From: Fulvia fulva
Taxonomy: Eukaryota > Ascomycota > Dothideomycetes > Mycosphaerellales > Mycosphaerellaceae
DNA: 64,000 nt
Assembly (NCBI RefSeq): GCF_020509005.1
Contig: NC_063022.1
Span: 2,356,001 to 2,420,000, forward strand
Direction: 5' to 3'
The notes beneath the pieces are model-generated. The model worked only from the letters and a program-made list of their open reading frames with translations. It searched no databases and was not told the DNA's origin. The position numbers were made by a program, and so were the translations under genes. Shown here piece by piece: positions 1 through 12,385 of the stretch (position 1 is the stretch's first letter; each line of letters begins with the position of its first letter).

Positions 1-2520
1 ATCGTCCAAGCAATACCCACGGAAAGCTGCAACATACTGAGAGAGGCCGAATTTCAAAAGCCATAGACAATCACATGCCACAGCTTCGTGCATCCCTGGC
101 GAGAACGGACCCCTTATCGGCGAGAGCACATTGCCGCGGGAGATCACACAGGCCGAGCGCATCGAAGTAACCCTGTGTTGAGTCTACAGCGCAACTTTAC
201 GTTCGCACGCATGCAGTAGCTGCACACTTCTGTACGTGGCACATTGTAATCAGCCGGCACAGTATCACGCATTCTGACGCCTAGAGCACTCGCATTAGCG
301 GATCGCAAGCCCAAGCCAGGCTTACTCACAGCAGTTCACCCACAAGCCGCAGCACAGAGCTTCCACGGGACCATGCTTCTCAACAGATTCTGAACGATAC
401 TATCGTAAAGCGGCCGCATTCGGTGCTTTAGCTCTTCTTGGAAGCTACTGGAAATTGTTTTACGGCTTCAGGCAGCACTTCTGCCGCTGTCCACTTTCGA
501 CGAGGGGAATGGAGACACTGCGCATTGGCATTGAACTTGATGGCTGTCTGAAGACCGGTCGATCTCAGATATCAGACTACTTTCGGTGCTCATGGCAAGA
601 ATGCTGCTTGCAGCGGCGGGCGACAGGGATGGAGAGAGCTGGCGACCGTCTCATAGACGATCTTCTCGAGCTGTCGGCCGAAGAATGTGCTTCGTCATTG
701 ACAACTCTCCTGACCGTCCGCCTCCTACCTCCAAGGGCCCTTGACAAGAAATGTGGACCCCTATTCGACGGGTCGCGTGTAACTTGATCGTTGCAATAGC
801 AGTATAACAGCGCAGCGACTGCTTACGATGTAAAAGCAGTAGAGCACCCATGTCGCTCCAACAGTCCTTGCTCTGTCTATGGCTCTTCAAGCACTCCGTG
901 CACGTTACAATCGATCTTACATTCGGAGACCCGGACAACTCCCTCTATGAGATACTTTCGCTCGGCCAATCTCTGTACCTGCAGCCCAGTGTCAGCCCTC
1001 CCGTCCTCTGCTGCTCTGGGCTCACAAATCTGGGCAAGGTCCATGAAGCTGATCATCAACGCAGGGCCAAATCCAATTTCGACTGCTTCGACCTGCTATC
1101 TACAATGGCATTATCCTCCCCGAACAACAACTGCATGGCACCTTAGTACTCAGTGCTACGGCATTGCTATCATGCTGCCATTCGTGCCACCAGCCATAAG
1201 CACTAACGACCGGGGTCAGAACTACCTTGAAAAGACCTATGCAAGGCTTGATACGTGCAGGCCTTCTGGGCATGCTGCTTGAGCGACACTACCCACCAGT
1301 GTGAAGGACCCAGGGAGACCCGGAACATTTACGATACTTGGCACAATGCCTTCGACAGGACGACCGACGTCCCAATGCTCCATGCCCTGGCGACGATCAA
1401 CAGTCCTATCGGAAGGGTTGGCTCTGCCATACCGAATCGGCGCAGCATGTCCATCTCAAGCATCTGGACCTGACAAAGAGGTGCAAACAACGAAGGAAGA
1501 TCGACAAGTGTCGAGCTGTGGATGCTACGAAATCTGGCCCTATCGCCTCCATTGGCCACAGAGTAAAAAGCTTTGCGTGAATGGCTTGGTCCCGATAATG
1601 CATCACACTTCTCAAGACGGCACTGCTGCACTTACATGCAAGGAATAGTAGACCCATGTTCCCTCACAGGCACAATCGGGAACTCGGGACTATCCTCCGC
1701 GGCGCTATGATAGCAGCTCACTGGTCGGAACCACAGGCGTGTATTTGAGCCTTCGCATGTTCAATGTTTCATCTTTTGCAATTTTCTGCAGTCGTTACGC
1801 CGGCATACTGGTCACGCTACAAGCCAGACTCCCGGACCAGGACCAAATCCAACCCAATCATCTCCACAACAAACGTCGTGCCGATCCATCACAGGCTCCT
1901 CCTCCTTGCTCAGATTTACCTGCTGCCGTTGAGCAGGCATCGCAATCCCCCCCAGCCACGCCAATTCCCTCCTAGACCAGGATAGAGAAAGACTGCAAGC
2001 CACCCTCATCACATGCCTCACGCCCTTCGTCCCGTTGAGGGCAAGGAACGACAGCCCTCCGATCGTTGAGCAGGCATTGCGATAACAGAAGTTGAAAAGA
2101 GGCGTCAGCACGTGCGCAAAGCTGCGAGACGTTACACAGCATTTATTTCACTTCCCCGGAAGCCTTGTTCCACAAATTCTCCGACGTGGTCCGAAGCCAT
2201 GGCATGGGGTATGTATGTCGGTAGCCGTGAGCCGGATGCATGCTTGCGGATTCCTCAGCCCTCGGGGAGATACTGAACATGGGATGATGTGGGCGTGAAT
2301 GAAAGCAAAATTTGGGAGGCTAGTTGGTCGCGATGGACTCTCAGTACCATAGCCTTTACTTTAGCCCTCGAAGCACCATAGCAGCAGCTTCATGTCTGCT
2401 TCATAACACCCCACCTGCAAATCTCTTCGCCCATGAAGGTCAATCGGCGAAGATTAGGTAGACTGGCACAGACTGATGTAGAGCCTGTGGGTCCCAATCT
2501 TCCACTCTCACGCATGCCTC
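1..2520. other. intergenic, no supportable gene
   Basis: Only short overlapping ORFs on both strands, with no recognisable domain, no plausible intron-linked model and no RNA gene. A 19-bp phrase beginning gttgagcaggcat occurs twice (about 1931 and 2066), with transition differences. I see nothing else in this stretch. Confidence 0.6.
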
Positions 2521-3012
2521 TCAAACCTCATCGTCATCTTCGCCACCAGCGAGGTACTGCTTCGCACCAGAAAGCAGACCCTCCATGCTGTCGCGTCTCT
2601 CCTCTTTCTTCACTTTGACTTCCTTCTCGCTCTCCTCGTCGTCGTTGGTTTCCACGGTCATGGCGGCGATCTCGGCCTTAGATTTGCGGCCTCGCTTCAT
2701 GGGAGCTGGGGTGTCTGCGCTGTCGTCGGTGGCGGAGCGCTTCTTTGGGGTTTTCTTGGTGGGTGAGGTGGTGGTGGTGGTGCCACCATTGAGCAGCTTC
2801 TTCTTCAAGCCCCAGTATGCAGTGTTGGCGGAGGCTTTGGTCTTGTATCCGCCGAGCTCTGCGAGTTTCTCGAAGTCAATCTGGAGGATCGTTAGCATGG
2901 CAAGTCGTGGTATTGGGGAGATGGTGGTGGTCGTGTCTACTTCTACAGGGCTCTTGAAGCACTGCCAGACAATGGTGAGGAGTTGGAGGTCTCTCTCTGT
3001 GGCATTGCCCAT
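2521..3012 (-). CDS. small nuclear-type basic protein with WQCF N-terminal domain
   Basis: Unnamed family. Two exons (3012-2941 and 2880-2521) give about 143 aa. The 60-nt intron 2881-2940 has a GCTAAC branch point and ends CAG; it is in frame, so the ORF reads through it, but removing it restores alignment with the paralogue at 45173-45821. The N-terminal ~50 residues carry VWQCF, IDFEKLAELGGY and a KKKL end, which looks like a compact three-helix (Myb- or winged-helix-like) fold. The remainder is Lys/Ser/Thr-rich with nuclear-localisation-like KK and KRGRKSK clusters and an acidic GGEDDDEV end, a layout typical of chromatin-associated proteins. A DNA- or chromatin-binding role is inference. 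The donor was chosen so that the exon junction matches the paralogue in length. Confidence 0.75.
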   Translation of the reverse strand: MGNATERDLQLLTIVWQCFKSPVEVDTTTTISPIPRLAMLTILQIDFEKLAELGGYKTKASANTAYWGLKKKLLNGGTTTTTSPTKKTPKKRSATDDSADTPAPMKRGRKSKAEIAAMTVETNDDEESEKEVKVKKEERRDSMEGLLSGAKQYLAGGEDDDEV

Positions 3013-3285
3013 GGTGGCGGTGTTGGTAGTGGGTGGTGTTTGTAACGGGTGGTGTTGGTTGCTGTCAAATGATGAAGTTCTGTTAAGAAGAAGACTGTAG
3101 TAGCGATCAGAAGAGGTAGAGGGGCGGCCTGGGTGAGGTTGTTATGGCGGGGATCGAGTGAAGTGAGCTTGTGTGATTGTGCTTGCACTCACTCGAAGCC
3201 GCACGTCAAATGTTTGTGCCTGAGGGGTGGTTGATCACACGCTCCTCAACTGCCCTCTCCACCACCGCATCCAAGCACAAGGTCC

Positions 3286-4488
3286 TCAAGAAGCAGGATT
3301 AGGATACACCTCTAGTGGTCCCTTTCCCTGCGGCGTACCCAGCACCTCCTCAAACAGATTCTTCGACCACTCCACGCCACTTCGATCCTGCTCGAAGACC
3401 CTGAAACCCGAGATCTGCGTAGCATTGCTCCCATAGACATCCACACCATTAGCCACGTTCAGATTACTCAACGTTGTCGCCCCCGTCTCGCTGCCCTGAC
3501 CCTGCCGCTCCTCACTAACCAACCAGCCCAAGAACAACTTCGCACTCTCCGGCCTGCTCGTCCCCTTCAAGATCGCACCCGTCTGCGCCCAGGACATGTA
3601 CTGCTCCGGCGCCTCTGGAGACTTTGTCGCGAGGAATGAGGCCGATCCGTATGTCGTGAACGAGATGGCGCGAGTCGAGGAGGAATTGTGGAGGTCGGTG
3701 AGTTGGAGGCCTGGGGTTCCTGTTCCGCGGACCCATTGGACGTCGTTTTTGGCGAGGTCGTAGAGCCATTGGTAGCCGTAGCGGGAGACGATGAGGGAGA
3801 AGAGGTAGTCGACTGCGTCGTCGTCGTTGGGGTAGGTAAGGATGAGTTTGCCGCGCCATTGGGGTTCTGGGAAGGAGGCGAAGGAGGTTGGGATTGAGCT
3901 GGCGTTCAGCTTTGTCGTGTCGTAGACTATGTTGCCGAAAGTGCCTGCATTGATCGTCAGTCTCCATCGACCTCGTTACTTTAATTACTTGACTCACTGA
4001 TCCCGGTGGGTAGGTAAGCTCCGTCCGCATCCTTCTCGCCCTCGAGCAGATCCTCAAATGTCGCAGGCTTGTAACTCAACAACTTTCCCTCGGCCTTCCA
4101 TCTTCGGAAGTCCTGGAGAGTCTGCAAGTTCGCAATGTCGGCAACCTGGAGACCCTCAAGATGTCCTCGATCGATGCGGTTGTCGTGATACTTGCTCAGG
4201 TCGACTGTCAGGTTGAGTTTGACATTCGGGAACCGCTGAGCCCACGCTGTGCGGACTTCATCGCCTTGTGGGCCAGCTGGAGCGATGGATCAGTCTTGTT
4301 GTGTGTAGATTGGAATTGTCGATTGTCTTACCATCACCACCCCAAAACACCTGCAGCGGACCCTCTTCTTGCTGAGCTGCAGCATAGATCTCGTCTAGTG
4401 ATCTCGTCTCGACCTCAACCTTTGGTGCGTATGCTGCATGAGCACGCGCTGCTGCGGCGAGCAATGTCACAACTCCAGTAGTCTTCAT
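3286..4488 (-). CDS. secreted bacterial-type substrate-binding protein (PBP-like II fold)
   Basis: Three exons (4488-4332, 4276-3998, 3944-3286; introns of 55 and 53 nt) give 364 aa. An N-terminal signal peptide (MKTTGVVTLLAAAARAHA) precedes a region resembling ABC-type Fe3+/spermidine extracellular solute-binding proteins: an LQVFWGGDG strand near residue 50, then VKLNLTVDLSKYHDNRID, and in the last third the TSRPESAKLFLGWLVSEE segment typical of family-1 extracellular solute-binding proteins. Fungi lack the matching ABC permease, so the protein probably acts in the wall or medium; ligand unknown. Such genes are scattered in Pezizomycotina and are usually explained by old transfer from bacteria, but the introns show it is fully domesticated. 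All joins keep the frame (1,095 nt). Class is fairly sure, ligand not. Confidence 0.8.
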
Positions 4489-5454
4489 CTCAAACGATCC
4501 AAGAAAGTGTGCAGAATTCATATTGAACTCCCACCAGGATGGCCTATATACCACGCACACACCATTCGTCAACACCTACCTTATGCGGAGTTCCACGCCC
4601 CATAACGGTCGCGTCACATCACTCCTTACCAACGCCAGTCGAAACGCCATTCTCTAGTGTCCCAGAGGCCTCATCGAACTGGTCAAGTCTCTCCCTTACC
4701 CATCGTTGTGACACGCGAAGTCCAGCACGGTCGTCGATATTATATGCAACAGACCACCAACCACGAATCCAGAACGCTTCATAAGGAGAGTGCGGCCTCA
4801 ATCCGCAGCGGAATCGTAATACAGCTTGGCAACCGCCAGCTTTTTCAGCATACGATCGACACGAAGCCGTGGATGGACCGGTAGCCGTCGAAAGCCGTCG
4901 CACAGTTTCATTGCTTGTGTCCACTTGGCTCTCGTCAGCGTCTCGTAGGGAAAGACATCTGCCGGTCTCGGTCTCGGTGCAGTTCTATGCGAGTTATGCG
5001 AGCGTTCAGCGGTCGACGTGATCAACAACCCTTGTCCCTGGGATGAGAGAGGGCTTGCACTCAATGTGCCTTCAATTCGAGTCCTATCCGACCCTCGACG
5101 TCGCAACGTCTCTATCTACCTGTACATACCACAGGCCCCCCGTCCTTCTCCATGCCCTACAGTCCATCCCCATCACATATCGAAACAACCAACACAAGGC
5201 TCATGGTACAGCGCGCTCGCTAGCAATGATGATAACGAACCAACACAAGGAAACGAGCTCTCTCAGAGGCTTCGTAATGCACCCCTGCCCCCCTTGTGCC
5301 CATCCCAAAGACGCCAAAAGCGCAGCATGCAAGATGCCCGTCGCTAATCCAAAATCATACAAATGAAATCCCCTTATCGATCATCGTCTTGTTCGTTGTC
5401 GTGGCTGTCCTTCCGCGGCTGCTCCCTCTCGACCTTGACTGTCTGCGTGCGCTA
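4489..5454. other. intergenic
   Basis: Upstream region of the substrate-binding protein and downstream region of the PIP5K gene. Short minus-strand ORFs (for example 4619-4924) show no domain and conflict with each other. No gene supported. Confidence 0.55.
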
Positions 5455-8437
5455 CTAGCGAGAGCCAATGGTCTGGCTCGAGAATTCAAAATCCAGCTCG
5501 CCAAGCCTGTTCGGACTATGGCTCAGCGTTTTCGTTGCAGGCGGCAGTGGAAGATCCTTTCCGAATGTCCTACTATGTCGTTCGTCCTTCGGTGGTGTAG
5601 GAGGCGGCCTTCCGCCCCAGCTTTGTCGCTCTTCCAAACTACGGCGGTCGACGCTGCCATCCATTTTTGGTGGAGTGGGTGGTGGTATATCACCTAGGGC
5701 TTCGGAGGGCATGTTCGCATTGCCCAAGATGACTTGATTCTTGTTGTAGACGTCCTCGTGGCTGGCCGAGGGTGTGGCGTGTCGTGAATTGTTGCTAGCG
5801 CTCTCTGCTGCTTCCCCGATCACAGGAAGCGTGGCTTGTTCACCCGGAGGATCAAGAGGGCTTCTAACCGCTCCAATCGTCCGCTCGGGAACGTCTTCCT
5901 CGTGGGAGCCACGCCTCCTACTCTTCTCCGCTTGATGTTCTGCCTTCCTCATGACTTCGGCAGTGCCTGGTGGATTACTCGCATCCGCTTTGTACATGTT
6001 GATGCCACCAAGTGCAGGATCGTCGAGAGTGTTCGCTATGCCCGCTGGTGCAAGCACCCCTGCGTTGACCTCCACTTGTGATGTAACACGCTCCTTCTCC
6101 TGCTCCTTCTCTTGATGCGCACGTTCCCGAGACATGGTGATGCCAGAGATGAATCTCACGAATCGATCGCCGTATCGGTCGGGAGGTATGGGTGAAATTT
6201 GAGACTCGTGGCCGCCCATTCCCTTCCAGAAATGCTCGGCTTTCTTGACGTAGTTGTACTGTGATGATGTTAGTATGAGTCGAAACCACATGAAGTAATT
6301 TCCTTACCCTCGTCAGACAATCAATGATGCCCAGGTAGTAGATCTCCTCCCCCGGCCTATCATCCTCATGTGTTGCGCGGAACCCTCCGTCATCAGCATA
6401 AAAGTAGAACGAGCTCTTGTGCGATTCTTCCGGCAGCTTGTCAAGAGTCTGCTCCATCGGTATCGGCCGCTCCTTCTTGACCATCTCTCGCAATTCCTTT
6501 GCTCGCTTCGCATTCTCCATCTTACTGGGTGTCCTGGCAAGCTGATGTGGGCCAGCAGTTTGTTCTTCCTGCTTATCACCACCCGGCTGGAAGACTTGTA
6601 ATGTCTTGTCACGCAGGTTCTCCTCGTTCCCGCGTTCAAGATCGTGAATGCCTACGAGAAGCGAGTAATCCATAATCTTCAGCTTCTGCAGTAAAGCTAC
6701 ATCCCGCTGCATCTGCTGGACGAAAGCATCCTTCTTGGTCGGTCCAAACTCGAGATGTAGGCCACGTCTCAGCCAATTGAGATCTTTCAGGGTCGCTCGC
6801 GGGTTCTTCTCCAAGTCTGCTTCGTGGAAGTCCCGTCCAATCGTGCTGCCTTTGAGGTCAAAAGTCCGGTGGATATCTCGATGCGGCGGAAACAAGTTGT
6901 TCATCACAACAAAGTGGATCTTCCTTCCGAAAGGTATCTTGACACGATGCAGTCCATAAAACTGCGACAACAGCGTATCTGGATTGTCCTTGACATGCTG
7001 GTAGTAATCTCTCAAGATCTTCCTCAGGAATTTGTGCTCTCCGTGATGTATCGTTTTGATGATGTACTTGTAATCCCTCGAGAAGTAGAAGAATGAGCCA
7101 CTCTTACCCGGCGATCCTAGTTCCGAGAGAATGTACTTGGAAGTCAGCGACATGAGATAGTCGGCTGGGTCAATCTTAAAGTTGGATCGCAAGTGTCGAA
7201 ACACCCAAGGTGCGTAGTCCTTGAACTTGAAGTCATACTTCGAGCCAGGTGTCAGTTCATTGCCGTTGATATCGAAGCTGAACTTGTGCTTGGCAACAAA
7301 GTCTGCTTCAGAGAGCTCCCGGTCCATTTTTGCGTTCGTCCTAGACACAGTAAATCGAATGCCAGTGAGCATATTGTAGGCCGTGGCAAAGTTCACGTGG
7401 TTCTCGTCGACTTTGGTGCCGACAACAACCCGGTCATCGTCCGTTTCTGTGCGCTGCCTCTTGGAGGCTCGCTTCGCTCTGATGTGCTCTGCCCATCTTT
7501 GGGCATCCTCGTCGTGGGCGGCCTCGTCCAGCTGTAGATCAGAGTGGACCGACCGAGTATGTCTCCTGGTCAGATTCAAAGAGGCTCGTCTTCGTGTAGG
7601 TGTGTTCGGTGAGAAGCGTCCGGTAGTAGATGATATCTGGCCGTCCAGGCTGTTTCCAATCAGCTCTGCACTGTCCTTGGAGTTCCTCGAGGTATCAACC
7701 CTTGGTACTTCGAGCGTATGCCGTTGCGACAAGCGCTCCGGTCTTGGTGCACTGGGATCGAATGCCGGTGGTGACGACGCGCGGTGTGGCTTGGCGCTCG
7801 GTGGCTTCAACAGATCTGTCCTTGCGCCAGTCTGCGGAGAGGCCTCTTCCAGAGGAGGCAGCGCTGACTTGGGAGTCATCGGCACCGCGCTATGGCTTAC
7901 ACTCCTCGGCATGGAAGGCACATCGCCGTTGGGTATCGTGACCGGCTTCTTGAGCGGACTCTTAGTCGGTGCGACAGGCTTGCCATTAGCAAGTGAGGCA
8001 AAGTAGCCTTCTTCGGCCACGCCAGGTCTTGTGGTGTTCTCCTTCACGGCTTCACCCGACCTTCTGTCACCTCGCTCACTTTCGGCGGTGAGGTTCCCGG
8101 CACTCCGGCGTGATCGCATACTGAGAGCCATGCTCTTCGCACTGGGCGCTCTTTCGCTGCCATTCGTTCCATTGGGTACGCTGAGTATACTGCCATCCTT
8201 ACCGCCAATGCCCTCCCGTATGCTTCCGTTCAGCGCACCGTTTGCGCCGGGTGTGCTCGGCCATCCGCCAGGTGGTGTCTCTGTCGCGGGTGTAGCTGTG
8301 GTGTACTCTGCAGATCTCCTGGTCTGCTCGCTCGATATGCGTCTGTTCGTATGCGATGTGGTATGGGGTGCATCGGTAGTACTGCTGGCTGTGTTGCTGG
8401 CCAAGGCGGCGGGCATGTCTCTGGCCTGGTGGACCAT
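5455..8437 (-). CDS. MSS4: phosphatidylinositol-4-phosphate 5-kinase
   Basis: Makes PI(4,5)P2 from PI4P at the plasma membrane, controlling actin, endocytosis and cell-wall signalling. Two exons (8437-6308 and 6258-5455; 49-nt intron, phase 0) give 977 aa from the ATG used here. The first ~340 residues are low-complexity and Ser/Pro-rich with a basic KRASKRQR patch. The kinase core spans about 350-790: YKYIIKTI with the ATP-binding Lys near 461, FDLKGSTIGR at 526-535, MDYSLLVGIHD at 589-599, and IIDCLTRY across the intron, followed by the activation region with KAEHFWKGMGG. The tail has two PPPTPPK proline motifs, possible SH3 ligands. The reading frame stays open upstream of 8437 to about 8677 without an ATG and looks coding, so the true start probably lies in a further 5' exon whose acceptor may be the CAG at 8672-8674; I could not fix it. 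Confidence 0.93.
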
Positions 8438-8679
8438 GAAGATGCGGCCGGCATGGAGCTCGGTGCTCTTCCTCAGCGCAGCGCTATGGTCGACGACACT
8501 CTCTCGGTCATTGTTGTCCCCGTCGCGGGGTCTCGCACCGATTGTGGAAGCCAGCTCGTCGTTGTTGCCCAGTAGAACTATGCCAACGCCAGCCTCTCTC
8601 CCGATGTCTCCTGCCGGCCTCTGCGCAACGGCTGCGAGCTCCGCCGTCCAGTGGGAGTCGTCAATGGTGGCCTGGCTTT

Positions 8680-9450
8680 ACACACTCATGTAAATACAGT
8701 CAAAGGAATGTGAACGTCGTCCCAATGTACCCAGCGAAGGGCTGCAGTGGGAAAGGTGTGCTGTCGGGTGTCTCCTACGTGCTGTGCAGGAAACGCTGCC
8801 ACGCTGCTACGTTCCTCGTTCGTACGCTCGCTCGTTCAATGACCAATCATACCCACCTCGGGCCGGGCGCCAAGCTTCCGGTAACTTCCGTCCAACTTCA
8901 GCTCCCGATAACATAGACAACACAGGACGCGTCGAATAGTGCCATATGGTAGCAAATATTGTACGCGATGCATTCACGCATTTGCGACGCGATGAGCATG
9001 CACCTAGAAATCGATACTACGTGCTTCACCTCGAGCTTTGCGACATCTGCATATCATGGCTCATCACGGTGGAACACGTCAGACAAATGCTTGGTTTGGA
9101 ACATCTCGAAATTTCGTGTCAAAACTATGTACTCGCGCTCCATAGTGACATCCCCCATCATAATCAGCCGTCAACGCCATGTCATCCCCATGATCAGTAC
9201 GAGAAACGGATCCCATTAACAGGTCCCACCCAAACAGAAGAGCCATCAGCCATTGATCGAGGAAACGCCGTCGCGTTTGGTATCACACACATCCATACAC
9301 TCCTTCAGCTCTCGACGCCCTTGCAACGCCCACCCGTTTTGCTGTGCCAGGTGGAAGTCGTCGTCGAGGCTCAACATACATCACCGGCGTTTTGGTATAG
9401 TCATGTCGGTAATGAACAACAAAGCAGACAAGTTAGTCAATGAAGACCAT
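8680..9450. other. intergenic
   Basis: Holds the unresolved 5' end and promoter of the PIP5K gene (about 8680-8950) and the 3' flank of histone H1. ORFs here are short and overlapping. No other gene supported. Confidence 0.5.
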
Positions 9451-10692
9451 TTATGCCTTGGTTGGCGTCTTGGTCTTCTTTGGTGTTGCCTTCTTGGTGG
9501 CGGCAGACTTTCGTGGCTTGGCGGCCTTCTTTTCTGCTTGTGGTGCTGTCGACTTAGTTACACGGCCAGACTTGGTCTTGCCAAGAACAACAGGTGCCTT
9601 CGTCTCAACGGCGGGTGCCTGCGACGACGTTAGTTCGAGTTGATACCTTGGACGACGATGAACATACGGCAGCAGGTGTCTTTCGTGCCTTGCCAGTGTT
9701 AGCCTTGGCCTTAGTTGCAGTCTTCTTGGTTGTTGTGGCCTTTGTAGTAGTCTTCTTGGCGGGCGCCTTCTTGGTTGCGGCGGCCTTGGTGGCAGTCTTC
9801 TTTGCGGCAGGCTTCTTTGCGGCAGCAGTCTTGGTGGCGGTCTTCTTCTCGGCGGGAGCCTTCTTGGTAGTAGCCTTTGCGGTTGGCTTGCTATCGGCGC
9901 TCTTAGGTGCTGCGAGCTTGATCGGGCCGGAGGCACCTGTTGGGGACGACGAGGTCAGCAGGTTGATCGAGCGACGATGACGATGAGGTAGGATCGAGTT
10001 GCATCAGTCATGTTGATGCCACGGAGATGCTAGGCACATCGATTGTCGAAACGAAGAAGCAAGCACGCGTGAAAGTGATCGATCGGATTGACGTACCCTT
10101 CGGGCGCGAGAAAATGCCGTTGTCAGACCCTCTCAAGAGTGCCTTGTTGAATTGGCTGGTGAACTGGGCATCGGAGGTGCTGCCGAGGCTGTTGTTGGCC
10201 AGCACGTACTTCTTGACGGCCTGGCGACTGTGGAAGACAAGCTGTGTTAGCAAAAAGGTCGAGTCCATGCCGAGCCAAGCGCTTCGAGAAACAGTCGCGC
10301 CGGCGACGGTGAGGTGTTGTTTCTGACTTACGATGAGCCGTTACGCTCCTTGAGCTGTGTATGAAGACGCGTTAGCCAGCGTTTGGAATCGATCAGAGCT
10401 GTGTAGCGCTCGCAATGCGACCAATTCGATCACACGTCGCAATCTGGCGGTCACGAGAACGACTAGATTGTTTGCGCCGGGGGTGGTCAACTCACGCTGA
10501 TGACAGCCTCCTTGATCATGTCTGTAGGACATACGCGTCAGCATACAGCGATTGCGATGAAAGCTATCCCAACCTGCCGCGACAAACGTGGCGTTGGGGA
10601 TAGGATGGTGAAAACGTACCCGCATAGCTTGGGTGGGCAGCGTCCTTCTTGGTCGCTGTCTTTGCGACGGTGGAAGTCTTCTTTGGAGGCAT
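9451..10692 (-). CDS. linker histone H1
   Basis: Binds linker DNA at the nucleosome dyad and compacts chromatin. Six exons: 10692-10620, 10521-10496, 10354-10332, 10227-10097, 9936-9668 and 9618-9451. All joins keep the frame and give 229 aa. It starts MPPKKTSTVAKTATKK; the winged-helix globular domain (about 20-85) is spread over four exons: HPSYADMIKEAVISLKE, RNGSSRQAVKKYVLANN and FNKALLRGSDNGIFSRPKG. The C-terminal half is Lys/Ala/Thr/Pro-rich (repeated ATKKAPAKK, TTTKATTTKK), typical of H1 tails. Two of the exons are very small (26 and 23 nt), so ORF-based gene finders would miss most of the globular domain. The five introns (49-160 nt) in a short gene are notable but typical of filamentous ascomycete H1. 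Confidence 0.95.
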
Positions 10693-12385
10693 GTTGTTGA
10701 TTGTGATTGATGGAGGTTGTAGTGGGAGAATGGGGCTTTCGATTGATGTGCGGCACGTAACAATGTTCGTGTGTTGTGTGGTGGATATGGCGTCGAGAGT
10801 TGAAGAGAGGAACGATGGCACCCCGCGAGAGCGAGCGTTCCGGTTGCTTAAGTAGTCCCCGTTTTTGGCTGTCACGCTCGGGATCACAACAAAAAGTCGA
10901 CGTCGACCAATCATAGCGCGGCATGGGCCGTGCCTGCCTGACAGCTCGAGGTCGAGATGCAACTGCTGCTCTCGTGCTGCTCTCGTGCTGCTCTCGTGCT
11001 GCTCTCGTGCTGCTCTCGTGCTGCTCTCGTGCTGTCTTGTTGATGTTCTCCTTCTTCTTGGCATCCTTTCGACACGTTCCCGTCGCCCACTTCTTCGTTC
11101 TCGAACTTCCCGCTGCATCGCCTTCCCCGTCGAGCCCGTCTTCCCTTGGCGAGTTCTCATGGCATCGCCCCGTCTCATCGAAGTGGTGTGACCAGCTGAC
11201 TTGCATGTCTTCAACTCTTTCCCACCACATGACTTCCTTCACCACGGCTTGGTCTTGTGCACACATTCGTGCACATCATATGATGAGATTCGTCAATTGG
11301 ATCTCATGCATCTGCGATCGTTCCTGAATCTGTGCTGTATTGCAGTATGCCATCTACCAGTCACGCCAGTCTGCTGGCTGACGCGCCAGGTCGGTGAAGT
11401 GTGATCACAACCTTTTCTTGGCGTCGCCTGGTCGAAAACAACAACGCCTCACCAGCCGTGTGTTTCTGCTGACATGGATAGTACCAACTGTCCAAGACCA
11501 CTGCTCGTCCGCGGCCGGCACTTGCAGCGATCATTACACAGGCGTGATTGCGGCGCTCGTTGAAGACGTCTCACGACAAATTCGCCTTCAACACGCGCCA
11601 CTGTGATCCGGGCAGCACTGCATGGAGTCTGCCCATGAGAACTTTCAACACAGTGGGCGCACACTTCCCCAGAGCTCTGAACAGGGCGCAGACACTGGAA
11701 GCATGCAAGAAGTACACTACAGAGTACCCAACTGCTTTGGCGAGACTCTCCTCGGACAGCTTCAGCGCTCTGGTGCAGCGCAAGAATGGCTGGGCTCAAG
11801 TCTACGTCGCAACGCAAGCATGAAGAGGACCGGATAGTCCAGAAGGCATCACACGGAATTTGACCTGTGTTCTGGACTTTCAACGCGACGGCTAGTTGTG
11901 AGGATGACGGCGGTGCACGGCGCATTTGAAGAAACACTTCCGGAGGGCTGTTGACGCATGCGATCGCGACTTTGTTGTTTCACGTCTTGCTTGCTACATT
12001 TCTCAACAATCGACTGGTCGCGGTCGCAGCAGACTCAACAATGCGCCTTATGCCTCGCGCGTGGTGCTATGTTCATGCATCGGTGTAGCATGCCCACCGT
12101 TTCGAAAGATCATTCTTGTTCGGGTCAGCTCGAAGCGTTTGGCCACCACGAATTCATCAAGATCCCATTTGCTCAGCGATTCGATTCAGGAACTGAGTCA
12201 AATGCCATCGAGAGCATGTGCAACAACGATTGACTGGAGTGAAAGCTAATCTCTTCGCTTCGCACATTGTTCAGGCGCCAGATGCCGGTTGCGCAGTATG
12301 CGACCGTCAGTAACAGAACGTGGTTGTTTCACGCAACCTGCGCGTAATCGGAACGCTCCATTTCGCAGGCTATGAGACACCAACA
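10693..12385. other. intergenic, H1 upstream region
   Basis: Contains the H1 promoter, the 11-bp minisatellite at 10964-11034 and about 1.3 kb with only short conflicting ORFs. No further gene supported. Confidence 0.55.
10964..11034. repeat. 11-bp minisatellite (about 6.4 copies)
   Basis: The unit CTCTCGTGCTG repeats head to tail, essentially without mismatch, about 270-340 bp upstream of the H1 start codon. Every reading frame stays open because 11 copies of a codon equal three units, which creates spurious ORFs rich in SCCSRAALVLL on one strand and REQHESSTRAA on the other. Confidence 0.95.

Noticed and set aside
4619..5106. Overlapping minus-strand ORFs of about 100 aa.
   Set aside because: No domain, mutually conflicting frames and no plausible splice link.
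7383..8693. Two long plus-strand ORFs (207 and 220 aa).
   Set aside because: Antisense shadows of the low-complexity N-terminal half of the PIP5K gene.
10538..11266. 242-aa and 216-aa minus-strand ORFs with REQHESSTRAA repeats.
   Set aside because: Created by the 11-bp minisatellite; only the last part of one contains real H1 exon 1.
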